Below are positions 9,105 through 17,958 of a stretch of 64,000 bases of DNA, one piece after another (the stretch's first letter is position 1; each line of letters starts with the position of its first letter). The translations under genes were made by a program, and so were the position numbers. The stretch lies in the NCBI RefSeq assembly GCF_902859725.1, contig NZ_CADIJP010000003.1, positions 124,001-188,000 on the forward strand. Direction: 5' to 3'. This DNA is from Achromobacter mucicolens (GTDB taxonomy: Bacteria > Pseudomonadota > Gammaproteobacteria > Burkholderiales > Burkholderiaceae_B). The notes under the pieces are model-generated. The model was not told where the DNA came from. It saw nothing but the letters and a program-made list of their open reading frames with translations, and did no database searches.

Positions 9105-9481
9105 TTGCGAAGCCTGAAGGCGCTGCAGCCTGGTCATCCTACCCAAGGGCCCCTAAGTGGCGCATCCGCCATAGGGGCGCCCCGCGCCCGCAGCGAATAT
9201 CGTGCCCGCTGCGCGGGGCCATCGGGTTCGTGGCCTCGGCTCGTCGACGCTGCCGGGGCGCGCCGGCGACGCCAAGACTATCTCACGACCAAACGTTCCA
9301 TCAGCGGCATCAAAGCCTGAAATACGGCCAGAATTTTCCATTGATGGAATTATCTTTTACGGATATCCGGGTTTATCCGCATTCTAGATCGGCGCAAGAT
9401 TCAGCCATCGGGAAACAGCAACGAACCACGACGGAAAGGCCGCCGGATTCGCTCCCAGGCTCTAGAAATCGGAGGTTTACC
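9105..9481 (+). other. 377-bp region without a gene; hairpin and two palindromes
   Basis: No convincing coding frame is present. At 9150-9177 there is a hairpin (CCCCTA pairing with TAGGGG and TGGCG with CGCCA, loop CATC, two-base bulge) without a T-run; it may end slyX transcription. At 9336-9349 lies the palindrome TTCCATTGATGGAA, and at 9360-9369 the palindrome CGGATATCCG, both in an AT-richer stretch upstream of the DUF4148 gene. A good ribosome site (GGAGG at 9472-9476) precedes that gene's ATG. Confidence 0.7.
9336..9369 (+). promoter_or_regulatory. Two palindromic operator candidates upstream of the DUF4148 gene
   Basis: TTCCATTGATGGAA (9336-9349) and CGGATATCCG (9360-9369) are perfect inverted repeats, 24 bp centre to centre, in the only AT-rich part of this upstream region. 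They lie about 110-145 bp before the start codon at 9482. The binding protein is unknown. Confidence 0.45.
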
Positions 9482-9847
9482 ATGAAGACCCTTGCTACCG
9501 CTGTGATGTTTTCGCTGGCCGCACTGAGCGCCGGCGCCTACGCCTCGCCCAACATCGAACCCAACAACGTGCCCTTCCAGGGTGTCTATGGCACCCCCTA
9601 CGAAGGTCCGACCCGCGCCCAGGTGCAGGCCGAACTGGCCGCCGCGAAGGCCGCCGCCAAGGCCTCCGGGATCAACACCAACGCTGAACCTAACAACACG
9701 CCCTTCCAGGGTGTCTACGGCACGCCGCACACGGGCAAGACCCGCGCCGAGGTCCAGGCCGAACTGGCCGCCGCGAAAGCCGCGGGCCAGGTGTCCAACG
9801 TGGAACCGAATGACATGCCGTTCGCGGGCGTATATCGCGGCAACTGA
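9482..9847 (+). CDS. Exported DUF4148-type repeat protein
   Basis: A 121-residue exported protein. After a signal peptide (residues 1-22, ending AYA-S) it carries an internal repeat of about 41 residues. Two complete copies read EPNNxPFQGVYGTP, a short linker, then TRAxVQAELAAAKAA; a third copy stops after EPNDMPFAGVYRGN. The TRAQVQAEL segment is the hallmark of DUF4148, a family of small periplasmic proteins abundant in Burkholderiales and of unknown role. The ATG at 9482 has a strong GGAGG site. The stop codon sits inside a 12-bp tandem repeat that supplies three more in-frame stops. A terminator follows at 9944. Confidence 0.85.
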   Translation: MKTLATAVMFSLAALSAGAYASPNIEPNNVPFQGVYGTPYEGPTRAQVQAELAAAKAAAKASGINTNAEPNNTPFQGVYGTPHTGKTRAEVQAELAAAKAAGQVSNVEPNDMPFAGVYRGN

Positions 9848-9895
9848 GGCGGCAACTGAGGCAGCAACTAGGACGGCAACTGAAGCGTCAACTTA
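9836..9895 (+). repeat. Five 12-bp tandem repeats carrying the stop codon of the DUF4148 gene
   Basis: Five consecutive 12-bp units related to GGCGGCAACTGA start at 9836, 9848, 9860, 9872 and 9884. The first unit encodes the last residues R-G-N and the TGA stop. In the same frame the next units end in TGA, TAG and TGA, and the fifth in TTA, so four in-frame stops are lined up every fourth codon. Confidence 0.9.
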
Positions 9896-9943
9896 CCCGC
9901 CCGCTGCGCCGCACGTAGATTTACCCTCCCCTTGTTGTATGTT

Positions 9944-9970
9944 GGCCGCCCGGTTGGGCGGCCTTTTTTT
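9944..9970 (+). terminator. Rho-independent terminator after the DUF4148 gene
   Basis: Perfect 8-bp stem GGCCGCCC / GGGCGGCC with loop GGTT, followed by seven T residues. It lies 96 bp after the stop codon and before the next small gene. Confidence 0.93.
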
Positions 9971-10045
9971 GGCGTACTATCGGCTCAGATTCATGATGCA
10001 GACTCGCTTACCGCCAAACCGGCTGTTCACACCAGGGAGCCCATC

Positions 10046-10426
10046 TTGATATACCCCCGCGTTCTTGCCGCGTTGCTGCTGTCCGGCGGCATGGCGTCGG
10101 TGGCGGTTGCCGCCCCGCCCGTCATGCTCAACGACGCCCTCATCACCCAGATACCCAAGGCCGACCGCGCCTCGTTCCACGAAGCCGTGGCGCAAGCGCT
10201 GAACAGCTCGGCCGACGGCCAGAGCACCGAATGGAAAAGCGCGCACCAGCCCAAGCGTGCGGCGCCGATCACGGTGCAGCTGACTCCCAAGCAGACCACC
10301 CGCGCCGGCAACGACCGGGTTTGCCGCTTCCTGGTGGGCAACTTTGCGCGGACCAGCACCACGGAAACGTGGCAGTTCTGGTTCTGCAAACAGCCCGACG
10401 GCACTTGGAAGGCCAGCGCCAACTAG
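10046..10426 (+). CDS. Small exported protein of unknown function, TTG start
   Basis: A 126-residue protein with a signal peptide (I-Y-P-R-V-L, hydrophobic run, cleavage after AVA near residue 22). The mature part has two cysteines (VCRFLVG and FWFCKQ) that could form a disulfide, and ends W-Q-F-W-F-C-K-Q-P-D-G-T-W-K. The layout of a C-terminal 'PDGTWK' resembles small surface-antigen-like lipoproteins, but I do not recognise the family. The TTG at 10046 is chosen because AGGGAG sits six bases upstream and it begins directly at the signal peptide; the only upstream ATG in frame would place the preceding terminator inside the gene. Confidence 0.72.
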   Translation: MIYPRVLAALLLSGGMASVAVAAPPVMLNDALITQIPKADRASFHEAVAQALNSSADGQSTEWKSAHQPKRAAPITVQLTPKQTTRAGNDRVCRFLVGNFARTSTTETWQFWFCKQPDGTWKASAN

Positions 10427-10446
10427 GCCGCCCGGCGCCCCCCCGA

Positions 10447-10486
10447 AGAAAAATGCGCGCCAGCCCCGTAAGGGGTGGCGCGCATT
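10447..10486 (-). terminator. Terminator of the malic enzyme gene (minus strand)
   Basis: An 11-bp perfect stem (10452-10462 with 10476-10486) extended by CCCC/GGGG inside is followed, on the minus strand, by TTTTTCTT. It lies about 40 bp beyond the stop codon at 10526. On the plus strand there is no T-run, so it serves mainly the minus-strand gene. Confidence 0.85.
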
Positions 10487-10525
10487 GTCATGCCCGCGCA
10501 AGACGCGCGGGCCAGTGAAGGCCGA

Positions 10526-12823
10526 TCAGGCGCCTTCGACGCGGTTGGCGTCCAGCACGGTCATGGCCGTCATATTGATGATGCGGCGCACGGTGGAGCT
10601 GTTGGTCAGGATGTGCACGGGGGCATTGGCGCCCAGCAGGAACGGACCCACCGCCACATTGCCGCCCGCGGCAGTCTTGAGCAGGTTGTAGGCGATGTTG
10701 CCCGAGTCCACGTTCGGGCACACCAGCAGGTTGGCTTCGCCCTTGAGCGTGGAGGACGGCAGGATGCGCATGCGCAGTGCCTCGTCCAGCGCGCAGTCGC
10801 CGTGCATTTCGCCGTCGATTTCCAGTTCGGGTGCGGATTCGCGGACCAGTTCCAGCGCGCGGCGCATCTTTTCGCCGGAGGCCGAACTGCCCGAGCCGAA
10901 GTTCGAACGCGACAGCAGCGCGACCTTCGGCGCAAGGTTCATGCGCGCCATTTCCTGGGCGGCCATGATGGTGAATTCGGCGATCTGCTCGGCCGTGGGA
11001 TCGTCGTTCACGTGCGTGTCCACCAGCACCACCGTGCGCTCGTCGAGCAACAGGATGTTCATGGCGGCGTACACGTTGTGGCCGGGGCTGCGGCCGATCA
11101 CTTCGTCCACGAAGCGCAGGTGGTCGTGGTACGCGCCCACCGTGCCGCAGACCATGCCGTCGGCATCGCCCAGGTGCACCATCATCGCGCCGATCAGCGT
11201 CAGGCGGCGGCGCATTTCCACGCGCGCCATTTCCTTGGTGATGCCGCGGCGGCTCATCAGTTCCCAGTACGTCGTCCAGTACTGGTGGAAGCGCTCGTCG
11301 TATTCGGGGTTGGTGACTTCGACGTCCTCGCCCAGGCGCAGGCGCAGGCCGAATTTTTCGATGCGCGAGAGCAGCACGGCAGGACGGCCCACCAGGATGG
11401 GACGCGCCAGGCCTTCGTCGACGATGACCTGCACCGCGCGCAGCACGCGTTCGTCTTCGCCTTCGGTGAAGACGATGCGCGCCTTTCCGCCCGAACGCAC
11501 GATGCGCTTGGCGGCCGAAAACAGCGGCTTCATGAACGCACCCGAGTGATACACGAACTGCTGCAGCTGTTCCTCGTAGGCTTCCAGGTCCGCCAGCGGA
11601 CGCGTGGCCACGCCGCCTTCCATCGCGGCCTTGGCCACGGCGGGCGCGATGCGCACGATGAGGCGCGGATCGAACGGCTTGGGGATCAGGTATTCAGGGC
11701 CGAACGAGATGTCATACGTGCCGTAGGCCGCGGCCACGACTTCGTTCTGCTCTTCTTCGGCCAGGTCGGCAATGGCATGCACCGCCGCCATTTCCATCTC
11801 GCGCGTGATGGTCGTGGCGCCCACGTCCAGCGCGCCGCGGAAGATGTACGGGAAGCACAGCACGTTGTTGACCTGGTTCGGGTAGTCCGACCGGCCCGTG
11901 GCCATCACCACGTCGTCGCGCACGCCGTGCGCCACTTCCGGCAGGATTTCCGGCGTGGGGTTGGCCAGCGCCAGGATCAGCGGACGCGGGCCCATGGCGG
12001 CCACCATTTCCGGCTTGAGTACGCCGCCAGCCGACAGGCCCAGGAACACGTCCGCGCCGCCGATCACCTCGGCCAGCTTGCGGGCGTCGGTCTTTTGCGC
12101 AAAACGCGCCTTGTCCGGGTCCATCAGCGTGGTGCGGCCTTCATAGACCACGCCCTCGATGTCGGTGACCCAGATGTTTTCCAGGGGCAGGCCCAGGTCC
12201 ACCATCAGGTCCAGGCACGCCAACGCCGCGGCGCCTGCGCCGGACGTGACCACCTTGACCTGCTTGATGTCCTTGCCCACGACCTTCAGGCCGTTGATGA
12301 AGGCCGCCGACACGGTAATGGCGGTGCCGTGCTGGTCATCGTGAAAAACCGGGATCTTCATGCGTTCGCGCAGCTTGCGCTCGACGGTGAAGCATTCCGG
12401 CGCCTTGATGTCTTCAAGGTTGATGCCGCCGAAGGTGGCTTCCAGGCCGGCAATGATCTCGACCAGCTTGTCCGGGTCGGTTTCGTTGATTTCGATGTCA
12501 AAGACATCCAGGCCGGCGAACTTCTTGAACAGCACGGCCTTGCCTTCCATGACGGGCTTGGAGGCCAGCGCGCCGATGTTGCCCAGTCCCAGCACGGCGG
12601 TGCCGTTGGTGATGACGCCCACCAGGTTGCCGCGCGCCGTGTAGCGGTACACGTTGGCCGGGTCGGCCACGATTTCCTCGCAGGCCGCCGCCACGCCGGG
12701 CGAATACGCCAGCGCCAGATCGCGCTGGTTGACGAGCGGCTTGGACGCCACGACAGAGATCTTTCCCGGGGTGGGGAACTCGTGATAGTCCAGGGCTGCC
12801 TGGCGGTCGGAGGGGTTGTTCAT
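10526..12823 (-). CDS. maeB: NADP-dependent malic enzyme fused to phosphate acetyltransferase-like domain
   Basis: Oxidative decarboxylation of malate to pyruvate with NADP, feeding gluconeogenesis and NADPH supply. The 765-residue protein has the malic N-terminal domain (about residues 15-150; [32 protein letters not shown]), the NAD(P)-binding domain (about 160-400; [26 protein letters not shown]) and a C-terminal phosphotransacetylase-like domain (about 430-765; [28 protein letters not shown]). This fusion is typical of MaeB, where the last domain is regulatory and binds acetyl-CoA rather than being catalytic. The ATG at 12823 fits the usual start ([21 protein letters not shown]). It is divergent from a LysR regulator and has its own terminator. 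Confidence 0.96.
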   Translation of the reverse strand: MNNPSDRQAALDYHEFPTPGKISVVASKPLVNQRDLALAYSPGVAAACEEIVADPANVYRYTARGNLVGVITNGTAVLGLGNIGALASKPVMEGKAVLFKKFAGLDVFDIEINETDPDKLVEIIAGLEATFGGINLEDIKAPECFTVERKLRERMKIPVFHDDQHGTAITVSAAFINGLKVVGKDIKQVKVVTSGAGAAALACLDLMVDLGLPLENIWVTDIEGVVYEGRTTLMDPDKARFAQKTDARKLAEVIGGADVFLGLSAGGVLKPEMVAAMGPRPLILALANPTPEILPEVAHGVRDDVVMATGRSDYPNQVNNVLCFPYIFRGALDVGATTITREMEMAAVHAIADLAEEEQNEVVAAAYGTYDISFGPEYLIPKPFDPRLIVRIAPAVAKAAMEGGVATRPLADLEAYEEQLQQFVYHSGAFMKPLFSAAKRIVRSGGKARIVFTEGEDERVLRAVQVIVDEGLARPILVGRPAVLLSRIEKFGLRLRLGEDVEVTNPEYDERFHQYWTTYWELMSRRGITKEMARVEMRRRLTLIGAMMVHLGDADGMVCGTVGAYHDHLRFVDEVIGRSPGHNVYAAMNILLLDERTVVLVDTHVNDDPTAEQIAEFTIMAAQEMARMNLAPKVALLSRSNFGSGSSASGEKMRRALELVRESAPELEIDGEMHGDCALDEALRMRILPSSTLKGEANLLVCPNVDSGNIAYNLLKTAAGGNVAVGPFLLGANAPVHILTNSSTVRRIINMTAMTVLDANRVEGA

Positions 12824-12844
12824 GGGCTGTGGCCTCGCTGTCTT

Positions 12845-12859
12845 GAATTTGCAAAATTC
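12845..12859 (+). promoter_or_regulatory. Palindrome between maeB and the divergent LysR gene
   Basis: GAATTTGCAAAATTC is a perfect inverted repeat (6-bp arms, 3-bp centre), about 20 bp upstream of the maeB start and 70 bp upstream of the LysR gene. The position between a LysR regulator and a divergent metabolic gene suggests a LysR binding site. Confidence 0.5.
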
Positions 12860-12929
12860 TAGGACGGAAGGCATAAGGCGTTCATTCGGATTTAATATCG
12901 TCCCATTATGTTTCCCTAATGCCTCGTCT

Positions 12930-13898
12930 ATGACAGCCTTTGATCCGGATGCCGTTTTCCGGAAACTGACCTCGCGCCTGAAGATGCGCCACCTGATGCT
13001 GCTGCTGCAGATCGAGCAGCACGGGTCGCTGACCCGGGTGGCCGAACACATGGCCACCAGCCAGCCCGCCGTGACCAATGCGCTGGCCGAACTGGAAAGC
13101 ATGTTCGGCGTGCCGCTGTTCGACCGTTCCGTGCGAGGCATGAGGCCCACGCCGATGGGCGCGGTGGTGCTGGCGCGCGCCCGCGGGCTTGTGCACGACC
13201 TGGGGCATCTGGTGCAGGAAATGGAAACGGTCGCGGCCGGGCACGCCGCCCACCTGCACATCGGCGTCATCCCCTTCGTGTCGGGCCAGATGCTGTCGGC
13301 GGCCATCGGCCGCACGCTGCCGCAGGGCCGGCAGCTCACAGCCACCATCCACGAAGGCCAGGGGCCGGCCCTGCTGCGCCAACTGCGCGACCACACGCTG
13401 GACGTGGTGGTGGGCTGGGCCACGCCTTCGGTGGACCTGACCCATATCGGCTTCGAGGTCCTGTATCACCAGCAGCCGCGCCTGATCGCCAGCCGCCGGC
13501 TGGCCGCGCGTCTGGGCCGGTCGCGCCTGGAATGGAACCGGCTGGCCGACCTGGACTGGATCCTGGGCACGCCGGGCAGCCCGATCCGCGAGCAGGTGGC
13601 CGACATCTTTCTGCGGGCCGGCCTGGCGCCCCCGCCGCCGTCCGTGCAAAGCGACTCGTCCAAGCTGATTGGCGAAATGATCGTGGCCAGCGACCGCGCC
13701 GTCACGATCCTGCCGGCCGACATCGCCGACGAGCTGGTCCGCATCGCGGGCGCGGCCATCGTGCCGTACTCGTTCGATTGGACGCTGCCGCCGATCTCGC
13801 TTTTCACGCGGTCTGATGGCTTGCGGCGCAACGTCGAAGCTCTTTTCGCCGCCGCCTTGCGCGAGGTCTATCTGAAGGGCGCCCGCCCGCCGCTGTGA
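12930..13898 (+). CDS. LysR family transcriptional regulator
   Basis: A 322-residue regulator with the N-terminal winged helix-turn-helix (about residues 14-75: LKMRHLMLLLQIEQHGSLTRVAEHMATSQPAVTNALAELESMFGVPLFDR) and a C-terminal effector-binding domain of the periplasmic-binding-protein fold. The wording is close to the CbbR/GbpR-like branch that begins 'LKLRHL'. The ATG at 12930 is preferred; the frame is open further upstream but that would run through the maeB promoter. Divergent from maeB, with a palindrome between, so control of maeB is a reasonable inference. The effector is unknown. Confidence 0.9.
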   Translation: MTAFDPDAVFRKLTSRLKMRHLMLLLQIEQHGSLTRVAEHMATSQPAVTNALAELESMFGVPLFDRSVRGMRPTPMGAVVLARARGLVHDLGHLVQEMETVAAGHAAHLHIGVIPFVSGQMLSAAIGRTLPQGRQLTATIHEGQGPALLRQLRDHTLDVVVGWATPSVDLTHIGFEVLYHQQPRLIASRRLAARLGRSRLEWNRLADLDWILGTPGSPIREQVADIFLRAGLAPPPPSVQSDSSKLIGEMIVASDRAVTILPADIADELVRIAGAAIVPYSFDWTLPPISLFTRSDGLRRNVEALFAAALREVYLKGARPPL

Positions 13899-14003
13899 TC
13901 GTCCACGGGCAGTTGGCCGTCGTATCATGGACGCCGGACTGACGCGTGCGGCCCCCGACTCCCGGCCCGGCCACGGCGCCGGTCCTCCCGGGAGGCCGTC
14001 GCA

Positions 14004-16742
14004 ATGACGCAGGCGCACACGCAGGCTCCGCAAACTCCTCGCCCCTGGCACCAGCTCTCCGTCGACGAGACGCTGGACGCGCAGGTGACCAGCCCGTCCG
14101 GCCTGACGCAGGACCAGATCCGGCGCAGGCAGGAAACCCACGGCCTGAATGCCCTGCCCCCGCCCGCCCGCCGCAGCGCCTGGCTGCGCTTTCTGGGCCA
14201 CTTCAACGACGTGCTGATCTACATCCTGCTGGCGGCGGCCGTGGTGACGGCGCTGATGGCCCATTGGCTGGACACGATCGTCATCCTAGCCGTGGCCGTC
14301 ATCAACGCCGTCATCGGCTACGTGCAGGAAAGCCGCGCCGAACGCTCGCTGGACGGCATCCGCAACATGCTGTCGAACCACGCCCGCGTGGTGCGCGACG
14401 GCCAGAAGGAAGAGATCGACGCCCGCGACCTGGTGCCGGGCGACATCGTGATCCTGCGGCCCGGCGACAAGATTCCGGCCGACGTGCGGCTCTTTGACAC
14501 CCACAATTTCCGCGTCGAGGAATCGATGCTGACCGGCGAGTCCACCGTCGTCGAGAAGCACGATGCGCCGCTGCCCGGCGAGGCGCCGCTGGGCGACCGC
14601 CTGAATCTGGGCTTCTCGGGCACGAACGTCAGCGCGGGCAACGCGCGCGGCATTGTCGTGGCCACCGGCAGCGACACCGAGATCGGCCACATCAACAGGA
14701 TGATGAGCAACGTGCGGACGCTGCAGACGCCGCTGCTGCGGCAGATGCAGCTGCTGGGCAAGCGCATCTTCCAGGTGGTGCTGGTGATGGTGGCGGCGCT
14801 GTTCGTGCTGGGCCGCTACGTGCTGGACATGCCCCTGCCCGACCTGCTGTTGTCGCTGATCAGCATCGCGGTTGCCTCGGTGCCCGAAGGGCTACCGGCC
14901 ATCATCTCGATCATCCTGTCGCTGGGCGTGCAGCGCATGGCGCGCAATCGCGCCATCATCCGCAAGCTGCCGACCGTGGAAACGCTGGGCGCGATGACGG
15001 TGATCTGCTCGGACAAGACTGGCACGCTGACCATGAACGAGATGACCGCCAAGAATGTGCTGCTGGCGCAGGGCGTCTATCGCGTGTCGGGCGACGACTA
15101 CCGCCCGGTCGGCGAGGTCACCCGGGAGTCCGACGGCATGCCGGTGGACTGGAGCCAGGAGGACGCGCTGACGCGTTTCGTGCGCGCGGCGGCCATCTGC
15201 AACGACAGCCAGCTGCACGAAGACGCCGACGGGCAGTGGCGCATCGTGGGCGGGCCCACCGAAGGCGCGATGATGGTGCTGGCCGCCAAGGCGGGCCAGG
15301 GCCTGGATGGCGTGGCCAAGCATGGCAAGGTGCCGTTCGACTCGGGCTACAAGTACATGGCGCGCCGGTGCGACGACCACGGCCAGAACGTCATCTACGT
15401 CACCGGCGCGCCCGACGTGCTGTTTCAGCTGTGCGCGCAGGAACAGGGCGAAGACGGACCGCAGCCGTTGCGGCTGGACTACTGGGAAAGCGGGTTGCAG
15501 ACCTTTGCGCACGAGGGCCTGCGCACGTTGGCCGCCGCCTACAAGCCCGGCGCCGCGGGCGCCACGGCGCTGAACCATCCAGATTTCCAGACCGGCCTGA
15601 TACTGCTGGGCGTGGCCGGCATCATGGATCCGCCCCGGCCCGAAGCCATCGAGGCCATCGCGCAGTGCAACCAGGCCGGCATCCGCGTGAAGATGATCAC
15701 CGGAGACCATCCCGAAACCGCGCTGGCCATCGGGACGATGCTGGGCATGACCCACGTCAGCGAGGCGGTGACCGGCGCGCAGCTGGAGCAGACCAGCGAC
15801 GAAGCGCTGGCTGCGCTGGCGCGCGACCACGACATCTTTGCCCGCACCAGTCCCGAACACAAGCTGCGCCTGGTGCGCGCGTTGCAGGGGATGGGCGAAG
15901 TGGTCGGCATGACGGGCGACGGCGTCAACGACGCCCCCGCGCTCAAGCAGGCTGACGTAGGCGTGGCCATGGGCATCAAAGGCACCGAGGTCACCAAGGA
16001 AGCCGCCGACATGGTGCTGGCGGACGACAACTTCGCCTCGATTGCCTACGCGGTGCGCGAAGGGCGCCGCGTCTACGACAACCTGAGAAAGACGATCCTC
16101 TTCATCCTCCCGACCAATCTGGCGCAGGGGCTGCTCGTCATCGCGGCGCTGCTGGCGGGCGCGCAGGCGCCGCTGACGCCGCTGCAGATCCTGTGGATGA
16201 ACATGGCCACCTCCATCACGCTGGCGTTCGGCCTGGCGTTCGAACCGGCCGAGCCCGGCGTGATGCAGCGCGCGCCGCGCGATCCGGCCAAATCCATCCT
16301 GGACGCCTTCGCCATCTGGCGCATCGCCTTCGTGGGGCTGCTTTTCATGGCGTCGGCCTTCGTCATTGAAAAAAGCCTGATCGCCGCGGGCCGCGATCCG
16401 GATTTCATCCGCACAGTCATCCTGCAGACACTGGTGACGGCGCAATGGACCTACCTGTTCAACTGCCGCCTGCAGGACCGCTTTCCGCTTACGCCCAGCA
16501 TGTTCCGCAACAAGGCGCTGTGGCTGGTGACGATCATGCTGGGCGTGCTGCAAGGCGCGCTGATCTACCTGCCCGTGATGAACCGTGTCTTTCGCACCGT
16601 GCCGCTGCCGCCGGAATACTGGACGCTGACGCTGGTGGCCGCCGGCATCCTGTTCTGCGTGGTCGAGGCCGAGAAGCTGGTGCTGCGCACGTGGCGGGCG
16701 CGGCGCGACCGCGTGGCGCTGGCGCAGCGTCCGGCAGGGTAA
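14004..16742 (+). CDS. P-type cation-transporting ATPase (P2-like)
   Basis: Membrane ATPase of 912 residues that would move a cation across the inner membrane. All signature motifs are present: actuator TGES (about residue 176), phosphorylation site CSDKTGTLT with D337, and the hinge [22 protein letters not shown] (about 637-658). Helix M4 has [10 protein letters not shown], as in calcium/sodium-type pumps. M6 reads [16 protein letters not shown], lacking the aspartate that SERCA-type calcium pumps use there, so the substrate (calcium, sodium, potassium or another ion) is unresolved. An N-terminal cation-ATPase domain is visible at residues 15-90. The start has a GGGAGG ribosome site. It follows the LysR gene by 105 bp in the same direction. 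Confidence 0.92.
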   Translation: MTQAHTQAPQTPRPWHQLSVDETLDAQVTSPSGLTQDQIRRRQETHGLNALPPPARRSAWLRFLGHFNDVLIYILLAAAVVTALMAHWLDTIVILAVAVINAVIGYVQESRAERSLDGIRNMLSNHARVVRDGQKEEIDARDLVPGDIVILRPGDKIPADVRLFDTHNFRVEESMLTGESTVVEKHDAPLPGEAPLGDRLNLGFSGTNVSAGNARGIVVATGSDTEIGHINRMMSNVRTLQTPLLRQMQLLGKRIFQVVLVMVAALFVLGRYVLDMPLPDLLLSLISIAVASVPEGLPAIISIILSLGVQRMARNRAIIRKLPTVETLGAMTVICSDKTGTLTMNEMTAKNVLLAQGVYRVSGDDYRPVGEVTRESDGMPVDWSQEDALTRFVRAAAICNDSQLHEDADGQWRIVGGPTEGAMMVLAAKAGQGLDGVAKHGKVPFDSGYKYMARRCDDHGQNVIYVTGAPDVLFQLCAQEQGEDGPQPLRLDYWESGLQTFAHEGLRTLAAAYKPGAAGATALNHPDFQTGLILLGVAGIMDPPRPEAIEAIAQCNQAGIRVKMITGDHPETALAIGTMLGMTHVSEAVTGAQLEQTSDEALAALARDHDIFARTSPEHKLRLVRALQGMGEVVGMTGDGVNDAPALKQADVGVAMGIKGTEVTKEAADMVLADDNFASIAYAVREGRRVYDNLRKTILFILPTNLAQGLLVIAALLAGAQAPLTPLQILWMNMATSITLAFGLAFEPAEPGVMQRAPRDPAKSILDAFAIWRIAFVGLLFMASAFVIEKSLIAAGRDPDFIRTVILQTLVTAQWTYLFNCRLQDRFPLTPSMFRNKALWLVTIMLGVLQGALIYLPVMNRVFRTVPLPPEYWTLTLVAAGILFCVVEAEKLVLRTWRARRDRVALAQRPAG

Positions 16743-16776
16743 GGCGCCCGCCCACAAAAATGCCAACAAATGTAAA

Positions 16777-16800
16777 GCCCGCGGCCGCAAGGCCGTGGGC
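16777..16800 (+). other. Hairpin between the ATPase gene and the lipoprotein pair
   Basis: GCCCGCGGCC and GGCCGTGGGC form a 10-bp stem with one G-T pair and a GCAA tetraloop, 34 bp after the ATPase stop. There is no T-run after it, so it may be a weak or Rho-assisted terminator or a message-stabilising hairpin. Confidence 0.4.
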
Positions 16801-16847
16801 GCTCCTATACTTGCGCCCGCCAAGTTTCACGCAGGAGGGCACGCAGC

Positions 16848-17396
16848 GTGTTCACCATCTCGCCAATCCTTGCGAGCCGCCGCGCGCTTACCGCCGTGGG
16901 CATCGCCGCGCTGACCGCGCTTTCCGGCTGCAGCTCGATGCTGGGCGAAGGCACGGGCGCCGCGGCAGGTATCGCCGGCACGGCCATCGCCAATAAAGTC
17001 ACAGACAACGCCACCGTCGCCACCGGCATCGGCCTGGGCGTGCAGGCCGGCGCCAAGGCCGCGCTGGCCTACGCGCAGCGCCAGACCCGCGGCGAAGAAC
17101 AGGACGCCATCGCCAAGGCCGCCGGCCCGCTTGCGGTGGGCAAGGTCGCCAGCTGGAACGTCAAACACAAGCTGCCCATCGAAGACGACGCGCGGGGCCA
17201 GGTCACCGTCAGCCGGCTGATCGGCGGCGGCGATCTCCAATGCAAGGAGGTGGTGTTCTCGGTGGACACCCCTGCCGACAAGCCCGGCGCCGATCCCGAG
17301 CGCGAGTTCTACGTCACGACCGTCTGCCGCGACGGCGAACACTGGCGCTGGGCCAGCGCCGAACCGGCGACCGCCCGCTGGGGTTCGCTCCAGTGA
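16848..17396 (+). CDS. Lipoprotein, first of a tandem paralogous pair
   Basis: A 182-residue predicted lipoprotein: hydrophobic signal followed by the lipobox LSGC with the lipidated cysteine at residue 28. A glycine/alanine-rich stretch follows (GEGTGAAAGIAGTAIANKVTD), then a domain with AVGKVASWNVKHKLPIED and a closing HWRWASAEPATARWGSLQ. The same plan and closing motif occur in the next gene, so the two arose by duplication. The start is a GTG at 16848 with AGGAGG nine bases upstream. Function unknown; the glycine-zipper-like N-terminal half suggests membrane association. Confidence 0.82.
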   Translation: MFTISPILASRRALTAVGIAALTALSGCSSMLGEGTGAAAGIAGTAIANKVTDNATVATGIGLGVQAGAKAALAYAQRQTRGEEQDAIAKAAGPLAVGKVASWNVKHKLPIEDDARGQVTVSRLIGGGDLQCKEVVFSVDTPADKPGADPEREFYVTTVCRDGEHWRWASAEPATARWGSLQ

Positions 17397-17884
17397 CGCG
17401 CGCGCTTGGGATGCTGGCGCTGGCCGCCAGCCTTGCGCTCGCGGGCTGCCAGAGTTCGTCCATCGGTCCGGCCACGGGCGCGGTGGTCGGCACGCTGAGC
17501 GGCGCGGCCACGGCCAATCCCGTCGCCGGCTTCGCCATCGGCGTTTCGGTGCAGGCCGCGGTCGACGCCACGGTGAAATACGTGTTGCGCGAGTGGAAGA
17601 ACGACCAGCAGAACGTGATGGCCAACGCGGTGGGCGCGCTGCCCCTGGGCGAAGTCCGGCAGTGGCAGGTCAAGCGCACGCTGCCGGTGGGCAACGAGCG
17701 CGGCAGCATCCAGGCGGTGCGCGACATCAAGACGCCGCTGGCGCATTGCCGCGAAGTGCTGTTCACGGTCGAGGTCGAAGGCGCCTCCCCGGCCTACGCC
17801 AGCACGATCTGCCAGCGCCCGGACGGCCAATGGAAGTGGGCCGCTGCCGAGCCCTCGGTGACGCGCTGGAACGGGCTGCAGTAG
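17393..17884 (+). CDS. Lipoprotein, second of the pair
   Basis: A 163-residue predicted lipoprotein with lipobox LAGC (cysteine at residue 19). It shares with the preceding protein the glycine-rich segment (GPATGAVVGTLSGAATANPVAG), the core PLGEVRQWQVKRTLPVG, a conserved cysteine before EVLFTVEV, and the end QWKWAAAEPSVTRWNGLQ. The start is a GTG at 17393 that overlaps the preceding stop codon by four bases (GTGA), so the pair is translationally coupled. The longer open frame upstream only shadows the first lipoprotein. Confidence 0.82.
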   Translation: MTRALGMLALAASLALAGCQSSSIGPATGAVVGTLSGAATANPVAGFAIGVSVQAAVDATVKYVLREWKNDQQNVMANAVGALPLGEVRQWQVKRTLPVGNERGSIQAVRDIKTPLAHCREVLFTVEVEGASPAYASTICQRPDGQWKWAAAEPSVTRWNGLQ

Positions 17885-17958
17885 CCCGCTTGATCGCGGC
17901 GCAAGCCGCGGGCGATACTGGCCGGAATCTCCCGCGTCATCGCCGCCCCCGTTCGCCC

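Noticed and set aside
10475-12862. 795-codon plus-strand frame opposite maeB
   Set aside because: Antisense shadow of a clearly recognised enzyme.
14892-16823. 643-codon minus-strand frame opposite the P-type ATPase
   Set aside because: Antisense shadow; the ATPase has all its motifs on the plus strand.
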